Positions 25,824 to 34,784 of a stretch of 64,000 nt of DNA are shown here, piece by piece. Within the stretch, counting starts at the first letter, position 1, and each line of letters begins with the position of its first letter. Source of the stretch: Chryseobacterium camelliae (GTDB taxonomy: Bacteria; Bacteroidota; Bacteroidia; Flavobacteriales; Weeksellaceae); the NCBI RefSeq assembly GCF_030818575.1, contig NZ_JAUTAL010000001.1, positions 4,030,001-4,094,000 on the forward strand, in the 5' to 3' direction. A program made the position numbers and the translations under genes. The notes under the pieces are model-generated. The model did not search any database. It was not told the origin of the DNA and was given only the letters and a program-made list of their open reading frames with translations.

Positions 25824-28439
25824 TTAAACAGAAAGCCTTGGTTTCAGAAGTTTGGCAACGGTGGCTGTCCATCCTGTCTGATGAGAGGCCCCCACACCTC
25901 GGCCATTGTCCCCATGGAAATATTCAAAGAACATGATATAATCTTTGAAATGTTCATCATGATTAAACTTAGTATTGCATCCGTTGAACGGGCGCTGCCC
26001 CTGATCATCTTTCAGGAAGATGGAACATAGCCTGTTGCTGATGTTCTGAGCAACTTCGTCAAGGTCTTTTTTCTCTCCGCTTCCTGTTGGGAATTCCACT
26101 TTAAGGCTGCTGCCATAATAATAATGGAAACGTTGCAGGCTTTCCACAATAAGGAAATTGATTGGAAACCAGATCGGGCCTCTCCAGTTACTGTTGCCGC
26201 CGAACATACGGCTATCGCTTTCCGCAGGAGTATAGTATACTACGTTTTCTGTCCCGTGTACCGAAAAGACAAAAGGTTTTTCTTCATATACTTTGGACAT
26301 GGCGCGGATTCCATAAGTACTCAGGAATTCCTTTTCATCCAGCATACGGTCGAGAACTTTGGTAAGCCTGTTTTTACGGAGGATGCTCATGAGATGCTTC
26401 CTTCCCTGGCCTTCCTCATCCCAATGCGAGACAAGTTTCGTCAGTTCCGGTTTATTCTTCAGTACCCAATCCATCCTTTCCCGGAAATTAGGCATGTTTT
26501 CCAGTAATTTATGTTCTATGACTTCTACCGCAAACAGAGGGATAAGTCCTACGATGCTTCTCAGCTTCAGTGAAACGCTTTCCCCGTTTCCAAGCTGCAG
26601 CACATCATAGAAAAATCCGTCCTCTTCATTCCATAGCCCTTTAGTACCGTCACCCAGATTTTCCATGGCTTCAGCAATGTAAAGGTAATGCTCAAAAAAT
26701 TTGATGGCCATGTCTTCGTAAACCTTGTAATACTGGGCAAGCTCCATGGCAATACGCATCATATTCAGTGCGTACATTGCCATCCAGCTGGTTCCGTCCG
26801 CCTGCTCAAGATGTTGGCCGTCCTTTAGGACCATATTACGGTCAAAGGCACCGATATTATCCAATCCGAGAAATCCTCCTCCGAAAATATTCTTTCCGTT
26901 TTTATCTTTCCGGTTTACCCACCAGGTAAAGTTTAAAAGAAGTTTCTGGAATACTTTTTCAAGAAACAGCAGGTCTGGTTTCCCGTTTTGCTTTTCATCA
27001 ATTTTAAAAACCCTGAAACAAGACCATGCATGAACAGGAGGATTTACATCACTGAGGTTCCACTCATAGGCAGGAAGCTGCCCGTTTGGATGCATATACC
27101 ATTCTTTGGTAAGCAGAAGAAGTTGTCCTTTGGCAAATTCAGCATCAATAAGGGCGTATGGCACACAGTGAAAGGCAAGATCCCATGTCGCATACCAGGG
27201 ATATTCCCATTTATCAGGCATGGAAATGATATCTTTATTATGGAGATGGTTCCATTCGGTATTCCTCACGTAATTGTTGAAGTCCCTCGGGGCATCATAG
27301 TTAGGATCTCCTTTGAGCCATTTGCCTACATTGTAATGGTAAAACTGTTTGTTCCAAAGCAGGCCGGCAAAAGCCTGGCGCTGTACATTCCGTTCATCTT
27401 TATCTTCTACATCATTTTGGATTTCATGATAGAATTCATCCGCTTCGGCAATTCTCGCTGCGAAAATTTCCTCAAAATCTTGGAAAGGATCATCGAGGTC
27501 TTGCGGAGACAGCCTGAAATCAAAGGTCTTGAATTCTCCTGCGTTGATGGTTTCATCCACCAGTAAAGCCGCTTTTGTACCCCTTTTTTCAGGGTTTACA
27601 GTAGGAGTTTTATGAATGATGTAATTATTGATTCCATCTTTATAATACTCCTTTTCAGAAGCCTCAATTCCCTGCAGTTTAGGTGTATTGGTTTCATTTT
27701 CGCAAAAGACACTTTCTGCATTGATATTTCGGGAATAGATCTTTTTTATGTCTATACTATCATGGTCAACATCGATGCAGCCTTCGTGTGAAGCTGTCAT
27801 CTGGCCTTTGTAATCATTGTAGCCCCATTTCCAGTTGTTTCTGAACCATGCTGTAGGAATCACGACGATAGGAGCGTCCTGGCCGCTTCTGTTGCATACT
27901 GTAACCCTTACGAGGATATCGTGGTAATCAGCCTTACAGTATTCAATGAAAATATCAAAGTATTCATCCTGATCAAACACGCCTGTATCAAAAACCTCAT
28001 ATTCAGGCTGTTTTTTATTTCGTCTCGCATTTTCGGAGAGAATATCGTCATAAGGAAATTCGTTGATGGGATATTTGTATACCATCTTCATATAACTGTG
28101 TGTAGGCGTATTATCCAGATAATAAAATATTTCCTTGATATCTTCGCCATGATTGCCCTGGGGGTTGCTCAGCCCAAAAAAGCGCTCTTTGACCATCTTA
28201 TCCTTTTTGTTCCAGAAAGACAGGGAAAAGCATAAAAGCTGTTTAGTATCGGAGATTCCTGCAATGCCTTCTTCACCCCAGCGATACGCATAGCTTTCGG
28301 CATTATTATGGTTGGCAAAGTGCCATGCATTTCCGTTAGGACTATAATCTTCCCTTACATTGCCCCATTGCCGGTTGCTTACATAGGGCCCCCAATTTTT
28401 CCAGTTGATATCCTCTAATCTTTGTTTTTCAGCAATCAT
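25824..28439 (-). CDS. GH63/MGH1-like glucosidase
   Basis: 871 residues without signal peptide. The N-terminus (RLEDINWKNWGPYVSNRQWG, NGNAWHFANHNNAESYAYRWGEEG abbreviated) is diagnostic of the cytoplasmic glucosidase family related to mannosylglycerate hydrolase MGH1 and the GH63 processing glucosidases. An alpha/alpha-toroid follows (YPWYATWDLAFHCVPYALID, LGLDNIGAFDRN, SWMAMYALNMMRIA, GGNSNWRGPIWFPINFLIVE abbreviated). Asp in TWDLAFH and Glu near the C-terminus are the likely catalytic pair, but I did not verify them by alignment. It probably acts on an alpha-glucoside. Single gene. Confidence 0.88.
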   Translation of the reverse strand: MIAEKQRLEDINWKNWGPYVSNRQWGNVREDYSPNGNAWHFANHNNAESYAYRWGEEGIAGISDTKQLLCFSLSFWNKKDKMVKERFFGLSNPQGNHGEDIKEIFYYLDNTPTHSYMKMVYKYPINEFPYDDILSENARRNKKQPEYEVFDTGVFDQDEYFDIFIEYCKADYHDILVRVTVCNRSGQDAPIVVIPTAWFRNNWKWGYNDYKGQMTASHEGCIDVDHDSIDIKKIYSRNINAESVFCENETNTPKLQGIEASEKEYYKDGINNYIIHKTPTVNPEKRGTKAALLVDETINAGEFKTFDFRLSPQDLDDPFQDFEEIFAARIAEADEFYHEIQNDVEDKDERNVQRQAFAGLLWNKQFYHYNVGKWLKGDPNYDAPRDFNNYVRNTEWNHLHNKDIISMPDKWEYPWYATWDLAFHCVPYALIDAEFAKGQLLLLTKEWYMHPNGQLPAYEWNLSDVNPPVHAWSCFRVFKIDEKQNGKPDLLFLEKVFQKLLLNFTWWVNRKDKNGKNIFGGGFLGLDNIGAFDRNMVLKDGQHLEQADGTSWMAMYALNMMRIAMELAQYYKVYEDMAIKFFEHYLYIAEAMENLGDGTKGLWNEEDGFFYDVLQLGNGESVSLKLRSIVGLIPLFAVEVIEHKLLENMPNFRERMDWVLKNKPELTKLVSHWDEEGQGRKHLMSILRKNRLTKVLDRMLDEKEFLSTYGIRAMSKVYEEKPFVFSVHGTENVVYYTPAESDSRMFGGNSNWRGPIWFPINFLIVESLQRFHYYYGSSLKVEFPTGSGEKKDLDEVAQNISNRLCSIFLKDDQGQRPFNGCNTKFNHDEHFKDYIMFFEYFHGDNGRGVGASHQTGWTATVAKLLKPRLSV

Positions 28440-28565
28440 ATGATCATTTTACCTTACGAAGTTAGTTTTTTTGAAAAATAATTCCAATTGTTTCTATCTG
28501 AATAAATGGTTAACGTTCCGTTAAGGTTACTTTTAACAGGGGCTTTTTCTGAAAAAAAATATTTT

Positions 28566-28597
28566 TTTGATGATATGAAATAAAAAAGCTATCTTTG
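28566..28597 (+). promoter_or_regulatory. promoter of the methionine regulon
   Basis: TTTG (28566-28569) and TATCTTTG (28590-28597) separated by 20 bases match the Bacteroidota consensus well. Transcription should start near 28603, just before the SAM riboswitch. Confidence 0.85.
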
Positions 28598-28623
28598 CAC
28601 CACGTTCATTTAAATATTGAAAA

Positions 28624-28729
28624 TGTTATCAAGAAAGGCTGAGGGACTAGACCCTGTGATGCCTTAGCAACCCTTTGCGCAAGCAATGAAGGTGCTACGT
28701 TCTACCAAATAATTTTGGACAGATAACTT
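28624..28729 (+). ncRNA. SAM-I (S-box) riboswitch
   Basis: The P1 helix pairs GTTATC (28625-28630) with GATAAC (28722-28727). The conserved core reads TCAAGAAAGGCTGAGGGA, then ACTAGACCC, TGATGCC, TTAGCAACC and GGTGCTACGTTCTACC, as in S-box RNAs. An outer helix ATTGAAAATG (28616-28625) / CATTTTCAAT (28759-28768) could clamp the aptamer. The stretch after it has a small CTGAA-TTCAG hairpin (28731-28745) before the metX start. It should lower methionine-gene expression when S-adenosylmethionine is abundant. Confidence 0.93.
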
Positions 28730-28788
28730 ACTGAAGTTCTTTCAGCCATTTCCTGTGGCATTTTCAATGATATTAAACTATAATAGAA

Positions 28789-29733
28789 TTGAAATCAGAA
28801 CTTTCACATATAAACCTTTCTTATCAGACATCTTCCCAAAAGGAATATACTATTCCGTTAAGCTATCAGCTTTTCGGGAAAGACCTGTTTTCGGCACCTG
28901 TTATTCTGGTCAACCATGCCCTTACCGGTAATTCGAATGTTGCCGGTGAAGATGGATGGTGGAAACAGCTGATTGGCGAAAACCAGGTGATTGATACCAA
29001 TGCATATACGGTGCTCTGTTTTAATATTCCGGGGAACGGATATGATGGTTATTCGGTGGAAGGTTATGAAGACTTTACTCCTGCGGATATAGCGAAGATT
29101 TTTTTACAGGGTCTGGATTTCCTCAGGATTAACCACCTGTATGCCATCATTGGGGGTTCTCTGGGAGGGGGGATCGGTTGGGAAATGCTGGTGCTGAAAC
29201 CTAAGCTGACAGATATTTTCATTCCTATTGCATGCGATTACAGGACGCATGATTGGCTCCATGCACAATGCCTGGTACAGAAATTTTTGCTGAACCAGGA
29301 TGACCAGCCTTTGCAGAAAGCACGAATCCATGCTATGCTATGTTACAGGACGCCGGAATCCTTAAACAATAGGTTCAGGAACCGCTATAATCATGAAAAG
29401 CAGCGGCTCGAATCTGAAGACTGGCTGCTGTACCATGGAAATGCCCTGAACGAGAGATTTAGTTTAAGGTCTTATAAGCTGATGAACCATCTCCTGATGA
29501 ACATCAATGCTGATGAAGCCGGGCTTGGACAAATCAGGGCACAGATCCATTTTATTGCTGTGGATACCGATTTGTTTTTCCCGGCATCGGAAATCCGGCT
29601 GTGCTTTGAAAAACTCAGGGATCAAAATCAGGAAGTCTGTTACCATGAAATACAGTCAGTTCACGGGCACGATGCCTTTCTAATGGAATATCAACAATTA
29701 CAAACGATCATTAAAAATATTTTGGAGCGATGA
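28789..29733 (+). CDS. metX: homoserine O-acyltransferase MetX
   Basis: 314 residues from a TTG codon; no ATG lies in frame nearby upstream after the riboswitch. It transfers an acyl group (acetyl or succinyl) to homoserine, the first committed step of methionine synthesis. Alpha/beta-hydrolase motifs: NHALTGN (42-48), GGSLGG with nucleophile Ser124, Asp261 or Asp259 in AVDTDLFFP and His294 in HGHDAFL. It is shorter than typical MetX (350-380 residues), mainly in the lid. First gene behind the SAM riboswitch; it overlaps hom by 4 bases (ATGA). Confidence 0.92.
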   Translation: MKSELSHINLSYQTSSQKEYTIPLSYQLFGKDLFSAPVILVNHALTGNSNVAGEDGWWKQLIGENQVIDTNAYTVLCFNIPGNGYDGYSVEGYEDFTPADIAKIFLQGLDFLRINHLYAIIGGSLGGGIGWEMLVLKPKLTDIFIPIACDYRTHDWLHAQCLVQKFLLNQDDQPLQKARIHAMLCYRTPESLNNRFRNRYNHEKQRLESEDWLLYHGNALNERFSLRSYKLMNHLLMNINADEAGLGQIRAQIHFIAVDTDLFFPASEIRLCFEKLRDQNQEVCYHEIQSVHGHDAFLMEYQQLQTIIKNILER

Positions 29734-31274
29734 AGAATTATAATGCCAACGAAATAAAATTTCTGAAAAACAGGTCTATCATTAAATTTGAAGGAGAAGA
29801 TTTTCTGGGTGAAATCGGAATAGACGGACGTATTTTTAAAGCGCTGACCCTGGCGAGGATCAGTGTAGGGATCATTTCTCAGCAGGCCATAGAAAACGGT
29901 TTATCCATTCTGGTTCACGAAAATGACTCTGAAAAAGCTGTGAACTGCCTGATTGATGAATTTGAAGCAGAAAGGAAATCCGGAAAGGTTTCCCAGATCT
30001 ACAGCATCAACAATGTTTCGGTACTTGGCTTTGTGGCGGATGATTTTAATAAAGTACTGTCTGAACTGGCCAGAAATAATGTATTCCCTTTACTGCTCAA
30101 CCAGATTGCGGCAGAGAAGAGAGTGAATATCGTGGTGACTTCTTCGCAGGATGAAAAGGCAAAAAATATTATCGAATCCGAAATTTCAAAAAAACCGAAA
30201 ACGGTACATCTGGCCATCATTGGTCATGGAAACGTAGGAAAAACCTTGATACAGCAGGTTCTTGAATCTTCAGAAGAAATCAGGAGAAGAAAAAAGATCG
30301 ACCTTAAAGTGGTAGCCGTAGCCAACTCAAAAAAAATAGCATTCAATAAAAAAGGATTTGACCATAACTGGAATGATGAGGTTCTTACTGCGCAACATCC
30401 TTCCGATGTAAAAGAATTGATTAGCTTCTCTAAAGAAAATCAGCTTGAAAACCTTATTGTTGTAGATAATACGGCCAGTAAAGAATTTGTAAAGAACTAT
30501 CATATACTGGCAGAAAATGGTTTTGACCTGGTTTCTTCCAATAAGATTTTCAATACGCTGCCGATTGAAGAATACAGAAGACTGAGATATACCCTGAACA
30601 AAAATAACAGGCGCTACCTGTATGAAACCAATGTGGGTGCAGGCCTGCCGTTAATTGACACTATAAAGCTTCTTCATCTTTCAGGAGAAAATATTACCAG
30701 GATTAAAGGAGTCTTTTCAGGAACGCTGAGCTATGTATTCAATAATTTTTCTTTGCGAAATGATCGGTTTTCTACTATCATCAGCGAAGCATTGGAGAAA
30801 GGATATACAGAGCCGGACCCAAGAGAGGACCTTTCCGGAAACGATGTGGCGAGAAAACTCCTTATTCTGGCAAGAGAATTAGATCTCATTAATGAATTTA
30901 AAGACATCAGAATCCAGAATCTGGTTCCGGACCCTTTGCTTTCAGTTTCCAGGGAAGAGTTTCTTTCCCGGCTGGAAGAACTGGATGATGAATACCAAAA
31001 AATCAAAGAAAACCAGGAGGAAGGCTATGTGCTGAGGTATGTAGGGGATCTTCATGGTGACCTGCAGAAGGATAAAGGTGAGCTGGATGTACAATTGGTC
31101 TCCGTGCCGGCTACTTCCGCACTGGGACAGCTGAAAGGATCAGATTCTATTTTTGAAATCTATACCGAAAGTTATGGCGAAAATCCTATTGTCATCATGG
31201 GCGCCGGTGCCGGAGCTCAGGTAACGGCAAGAGGGGTGTTCGGAGATATTTTGAGAGTAAGTGAAACAAAATAA
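29730..31274 (+). CDS. homoserine dehydrogenase with N-terminal aspartokinase-type ACT domains
   Basis: 514 residues. It reduces aspartate semialdehyde to homoserine. Residues 1-155 match the paired ACT regulatory domains of aspartokinase (SIIKFEGEDFLGEIGID; VSVLGFVADDF), but no kinase catalytic domain precedes them. The dehydrogenase follows: NAD-binding GHGNVGK (165-171), NVGAGLPLIDTIKLL, GVFSGTLSYVFNNF and GYTEPDPREDLSGNDVARKL with the catalytic lysine. This equals the C-terminal half of bifunctional ThrA. The ACT domains probably mediate feedback inhibition. Translationally coupled to metX, so it supplies homoserine to it. Confidence 0.93.
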   Translation: MKNYNANEIKFLKNRSIIKFEGEDFLGEIGIDGRIFKALTLARISVGIISQQAIENGLSILVHENDSEKAVNCLIDEFEAERKSGKVSQIYSINNVSVLGFVADDFNKVLSELARNNVFPLLLNQIAAEKRVNIVVTSSQDEKAKNIIESEISKKPKTVHLAIIGHGNVGKTLIQQVLESSEEIRRRKKIDLKVVAVANSKKIAFNKKGFDHNWNDEVLTAQHPSDVKELISFSKENQLENLIVVDNTASKEFVKNYHILAENGFDLVSSNKIFNTLPIEEYRRLRYTLNKNNRRYLYETNVGAGLPLIDTIKLLHLSGENITRIKGVFSGTLSYVFNNFSLRNDRFSTIISEALEKGYTEPDPREDLSGNDVARKLLILARELDLINEFKDIRIQNLVPDPLLSVSREEFLSRLEELDDEYQKIKENQEEGYVLRYVGDLHGDLQKDKGELDVQLVSVPATSALGQLKGSDSIFEIYTESYGENPIVIMGAGAGAQVTARGVFGDILRVSETK

Positions 31275-31397
31275 ATAATAATTAATGTAACATATAACAG
31301 TGTAACGGTTTACCAATATTAATGGCCAGGATTATGCTAAGGCGTGCCAACACATTATTTATATTGCTAAACTATTCATTGGTAAATCAAATATATT

Positions 31398-32558
31398 ATG
31401 GAAAATTTTGAAACATTAGCCATACGTTCCCAGACGGAAAGAACCCAGTTTGACGAGCATTCAACACCGCTTTTCTTAACATCAAGTTTTGTGTTTGAAG
31501 ATGCGGAAGATATGCGGGCCAGTTTCGCAGAAGAGAAGAGTAAAAACCTGTATAGCCGCTTTTCAAACCCGAATGTTACGGAATTTACAGAGAAGATTGC
31601 CAAAATGGAAGGAGCGGAAGCAGGATATGCTTTTGCTACAGGAATGGCTGCTATCTATTCCACTTTTGCTGCTTTGCTGAATGCTGGCGACCATATTGTC
31701 AGCTGCCAGTCGGTATTTGGTTCCACCCATACCTTATTCACCAAGTATTTTCCGAAGTGGAATATTGAAACCACCTATTTCAAAGCAGACGACGCACAGA
31801 ATGTGGAACAATATATACAGCCCAATACCAAAGTTCTGTATCTTGAAACGCCCACCAACCCGGCTATTGAAGTCCTCGACTTAGAATTTTTCGGGCAGAT
31901 TGCTAAAAAACATAATCTGATTTTCATTGTGGATAACTGTTTTGCTACCCCTTATTTACAGCAGCCGATAAAATATGGAGCGGACATCGTAGTTCATTCT
32001 GCAACAAAACTGATCGATGGTCAGGGGCGTGTTTTAGGTGGAGTAGCTGTTGGTAGGGAAGATCTTATCCGTGAAATCTATCTGTTTGCCAGAAATACAG
32101 GTCCTGCCATGTCTCCTTTTAATGCATGGGTATTGTCCAAAAGCCTGGAGACCTTAGCTATACGTGTTGAAAAACATTGTGAAAATGCCTTAAAGGTAGC
32201 TGAATTCCTGGAGGGGCATCCGAATGTGGAACTGGTAAAATATCCCTTCCTGCCATCCCATCCGGGCTATGAAACGGCAAAAAAACAGATGAAGCTGGGA
32301 GGGAATATTGTTGCATTTGAAATTAAAGGCGGTATTGAAGGCGGCAGGAACTTTTTAAACAAAATCAGGATGTGTTCGCTTTCTGCCAATTTAGGGGATA
32401 CGAGAACGATTGTAACCCATCCGGCCTCCACAACGCACTCGAAATTAACGGATGAGGAAAGAAATGAAGTTGGAATTACAGCAGGTTTAGTCCGATGTTC
32501 TGTAGGCCTGGAGCATGTGGATGATATTATTGACGATTTAAGGCAGGCATTGATTTAA
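31398..32558 (+). CDS. metZ: O-succinyl/acetylhomoserine sulfhydrylase (trans-sulfuration PLP enzyme)
   Basis: 386 residues. It makes homocysteine from an O-acylhomoserine and sulfide. Cys/Met-metabolism PLP-enzyme motifs: SRFSNPNVTEFTEKIA (53-68), ATGMAAIYSTF, and the Schiff-base lysine Lys204 in HSATKLIDGQGRVLGG. PTNPAIEV and THPASTTHSKL are also typical. MetZ-type (sulfhydrylase) rather than cystathionine beta-lyase is favoured by the context: metX just upstream in the SAM-riboswitch region. A 123-base gap separates it from hom. Confidence 0.88.
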   Translation: MENFETLAIRSQTERTQFDEHSTPLFLTSSFVFEDAEDMRASFAEEKSKNLYSRFSNPNVTEFTEKIAKMEGAEAGYAFATGMAAIYSTFAALLNAGDHIVSCQSVFGSTHTLFTKYFPKWNIETTYFKADDAQNVEQYIQPNTKVLYLETPTNPAIEVLDLEFFGQIAKKHNLIFIVDNCFATPYLQQPIKYGADIVVHSATKLIDGQGRVLGGVAVGREDLIREIYLFARNTGPAMSPFNAWVLSKSLETLAIRVEKHCENALKVAEFLEGHPNVELVKYPFLPSHPGYETAKKQMKLGGNIVAFEIKGGIEGGRNFLNKIRMCSLSANLGDTRTIVTHPASTTHSKLTDEERNEVGITAGLVRCSVGLEHVDDIIDDLRQALI

Positions 32559-32622
32559 TTACTGAAGCCTTTCAGGGTTTAAAATCTTGACAATGCTATG
32601 GAATAAAATGCAAAAAAACAAA

Positions 32623-33633
32623 ATGAAAAATTCAGAACAACTGTATAAAGCGCTATCAGAGAGAATCCTCATTCTCGACGGAGCTATGGGAACCATGCTT
32701 CAGCGGTATAAATTTGAGGAAGAAGATTACCGCGGTGAAAGATTCAAAGACTGGGAACATCCGGTAAAAGGGAATAATGATTTGTTATCCCTTACTCAAT
32801 CCCAGGCCATAGAAGAGGTTCACAAAAAGTATCTGGAAGCCGGTGCGGATATTATTGAGACCAACACATTTTCCGGGACCACCATTGCAATGGCGGATTA
32901 TCACATGGAAGATCTGGTGTATGAGTTGAACTATGAATCAGCCAGAATAGCCAGAAAAGCATGTGATGAATATACGGCCAAAAACCCTGAGAAGCCGAGA
33001 TTTGTCGCAGGTGCCATCGGGCCCACCAACAGAACGGCAAGTCTGAGTCCTGATGTAAATGATCCAGGCTACAGGGCGATTACTTTTGAAGAGCTTAGGG
33101 TTGCCTATAAACAACAGTGTGAAGCACTTTTGGATGGAGGCTCAGATATTTTGCTGGTTGAAACCATTTTTGATACATTGAACGCCAAAGCAGCATTGTT
33201 TGCTATTGATGAAATCCAGGACGAAAGGAATCTGAGTATTCCGATCATGGTATCCGGAACCATTACCGATGCTTCCGGAAGGACGTTGAGCGGGCAGACG
33301 GCAGAAGCATTTCTGATCTCTGTTTCTCATCTGAACTTGCTGAGTGTAGGTTTCAACTGTGCTTTGGGAGCCAATCAGCTCACCCCTTACCTTGAAACGC
33401 TGGCTCACAATTCAGAATTTTATGTTTCAGCATATCCGAATGCAGGCTTGCCAAATGCTTTTGGGCAATACGACGAATCACCTGAATTTATGGCTGAACA
33501 AATCAGGGAATATGTTGAAAAACAACTCATTAATATCATTGGCGGATGTTGCGGTACCACACCGGATCATATCCATGCCATTGCTGAAATGGTGAAGGCA
33601 TATGCACCCAGGAAAGTAGAGCGTTTTGTATGA
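32623..33633 (+). CDS. metH: homocysteine S-methyltransferase, N-terminal module of split MetH
   Basis: 336 residues from [23 protein letters not shown] codons at 32587 and 32608 also lie in frame. It corresponds to the homocysteine-binding barrel of cobalamin-dependent methionine synthase: [23 protein letters not shown], and the zinc ligands in SVGFNCALG and IGGCCGTTP. In many flavobacteria this module is a separate gene followed by the rest of MetH. Here a desaturase gene separates the two. It probably forms a complex with the downstream module. Confidence 0.92.
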   Translation: MKNSEQLYKALSERILILDGAMGTMLQRYKFEEEDYRGERFKDWEHPVKGNNDLLSLTQSQAIEEVHKKYLEAGADIIETNTFSGTTIAMADYHMEDLVYELNYESARIARKACDEYTAKNPEKPRFVAGAIGPTNRTASLSPDVNDPGYRAITFEELRVAYKQQCEALLDGGSDILLVETIFDTLNAKAALFAIDEIQDERNLSIPIMVSGTITDASGRTLSGQTAEAFLISVSHLNLLSVGFNCALGANQLTPYLETLAHNSEFYVSAYPNAGLPNAFGQYDESPEFMAEQIREYVEKQLINIIGGCCGTTPDHIHAIAEMVKAYAPRKVERFV

Positions 33634-33685
33634 TTTTTGTTGGATGGATTTAGCGATATAATCGTTAATTACATCAAACAATATT

Positions 33686-34777
33686 ATGGAAAAGCCTATT
33701 TATTTAAAAGATTCAGATGATGCAAAATTGTTTAGCGAACTAAGAAAGAAAGTGAACCAGAGAGTAGAAACCATTCCTGAAAACAGAGACTTATATATTC
33801 AGATCAAAGCCATTATTCTGCCTTTGGTCTATTTTGGTCTGTATGCATTGGCACTGCTGAATGCGGAAAGACGGTGGATCTACATTCTGAGTTTTGTACT
33901 GATGGGGATTTCTCTGGTATTGATTTACCTGAATCTCATTCATGAAGCCGCCCACAATAACATTTTTAAAAACAAAAAGCTGAACTCAGCAGTGTTGCAG
34001 ATCTTTGATTTTGTAGGAGCCAATTCATATATCTGGAAGAAGAGGCACATTTCCAGCCATCATGCCTATCCAAATGTAGACGGTTGGGATACGGATATTG
34101 AGCAGAGCGGGCTTCTCCTGATAGTTCCGTGGATCAAGGCAAAAGGTATCCAGAAATATCAGCATAAGTTCTTCTTCCTGGTATATCCTTTATACCTGTT
34201 TAACTGGATGTTCATAAGGGATTTCCGGGATTTTTTCGATAACGATAGGGTTATTTTGAAAACTCAGGGCTCGATTCCCGTAAAAGAGAAAGTGAAAATG
34301 ATTGCCTATAAGCTGTTTTACTTTTTTTATCAGATTGGAGTTCCTGTTCTGTTTTTTAAGGTATCTATAGGACTGGCGTTGGGAGCTTGGTTTTTACAGG
34401 TGATTGCAGCGAGTATTTTTGCGCTCTTTGTATTATTGCCTTTGCATCCTCTGCCGGATAATGCTTTTCCGAAATTGGATGAAAAAAACGGACTTCCGTT
34501 CAGCTGGTTGCGTCATCAGTTGGAAGTAACCAATGACCTGACTAACAATAACTGGTTCATCAGGAATATTTTGGGCAATTTCAATTTCCATGTTGCCCAT
34601 CATCTGTTTCCGAATTACAGTTATATGTACTATAACGAAATTACGGAAGAAATAGAAGCTTTTTCAAAACAGCACGGATTGGCTTACAAAAAGTTTCCGA
34701 TTACCACTGCCCTAGGCAAGCATATAGATTTGCTGAGGCAGAATGCGAATAACGCATATTATATTTTAGAAGAATAA
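33686..34777 (+). CDS. fatty acid desaturase
   Basis: 363 residues, membrane-bound. The three histidine boxes of the di-iron site are HEAAH (at about 88-92), HISSHH (about 111-116) and HVAHH (about 307-311), with about four hydrophobic helices. The family introduces cis double bonds into acyl-lipid or acyl-CoA chains, so it controls membrane fluidity. It lies between the two metH modules with short gaps (52 and 7 bases), so it is probably expressed in the methionine transcript. No metabolic reason for this is evident. Confidence 0.92.
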   Translation: MEKPIYLKDSDDAKLFSELRKKVNQRVETIPENRDLYIQIKAIILPLVYFGLYALALLNAERRWIYILSFVLMGISLVLIYLNLIHEAAHNNIFKNKKLNSAVLQIFDFVGANSYIWKKRHISSHHAYPNVDGWDTDIEQSGLLLIVPWIKAKGIQKYQHKFFFLVYPLYLFNWMFIRDFRDFFDNDRVILKTQGSIPVKEKVKMIAYKLFYFFYQIGVPVLFFKVSIGLALGAWFLQVIAASIFALFVLLPLHPLPDNAFPKLDEKNGLPFSWLRHQLEVTNDLTNNNWFIRNILGNFNFHVAHHLFPNYSYMYYNEITEEIEAFSKQHGLAYKKFPITTALGKHIDLLRQNANNAYYILEE

Positions 34778-34784
34778 TATATTA

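Noticed and set aside
31275-31397. second riboswitch before metZ
   Set aside because: An inverted repeat TTTACCAAT / ATTGGTAAA (31309, 31378) exists but none of the SAM or cobalamin riboswitch core motifs is seen.
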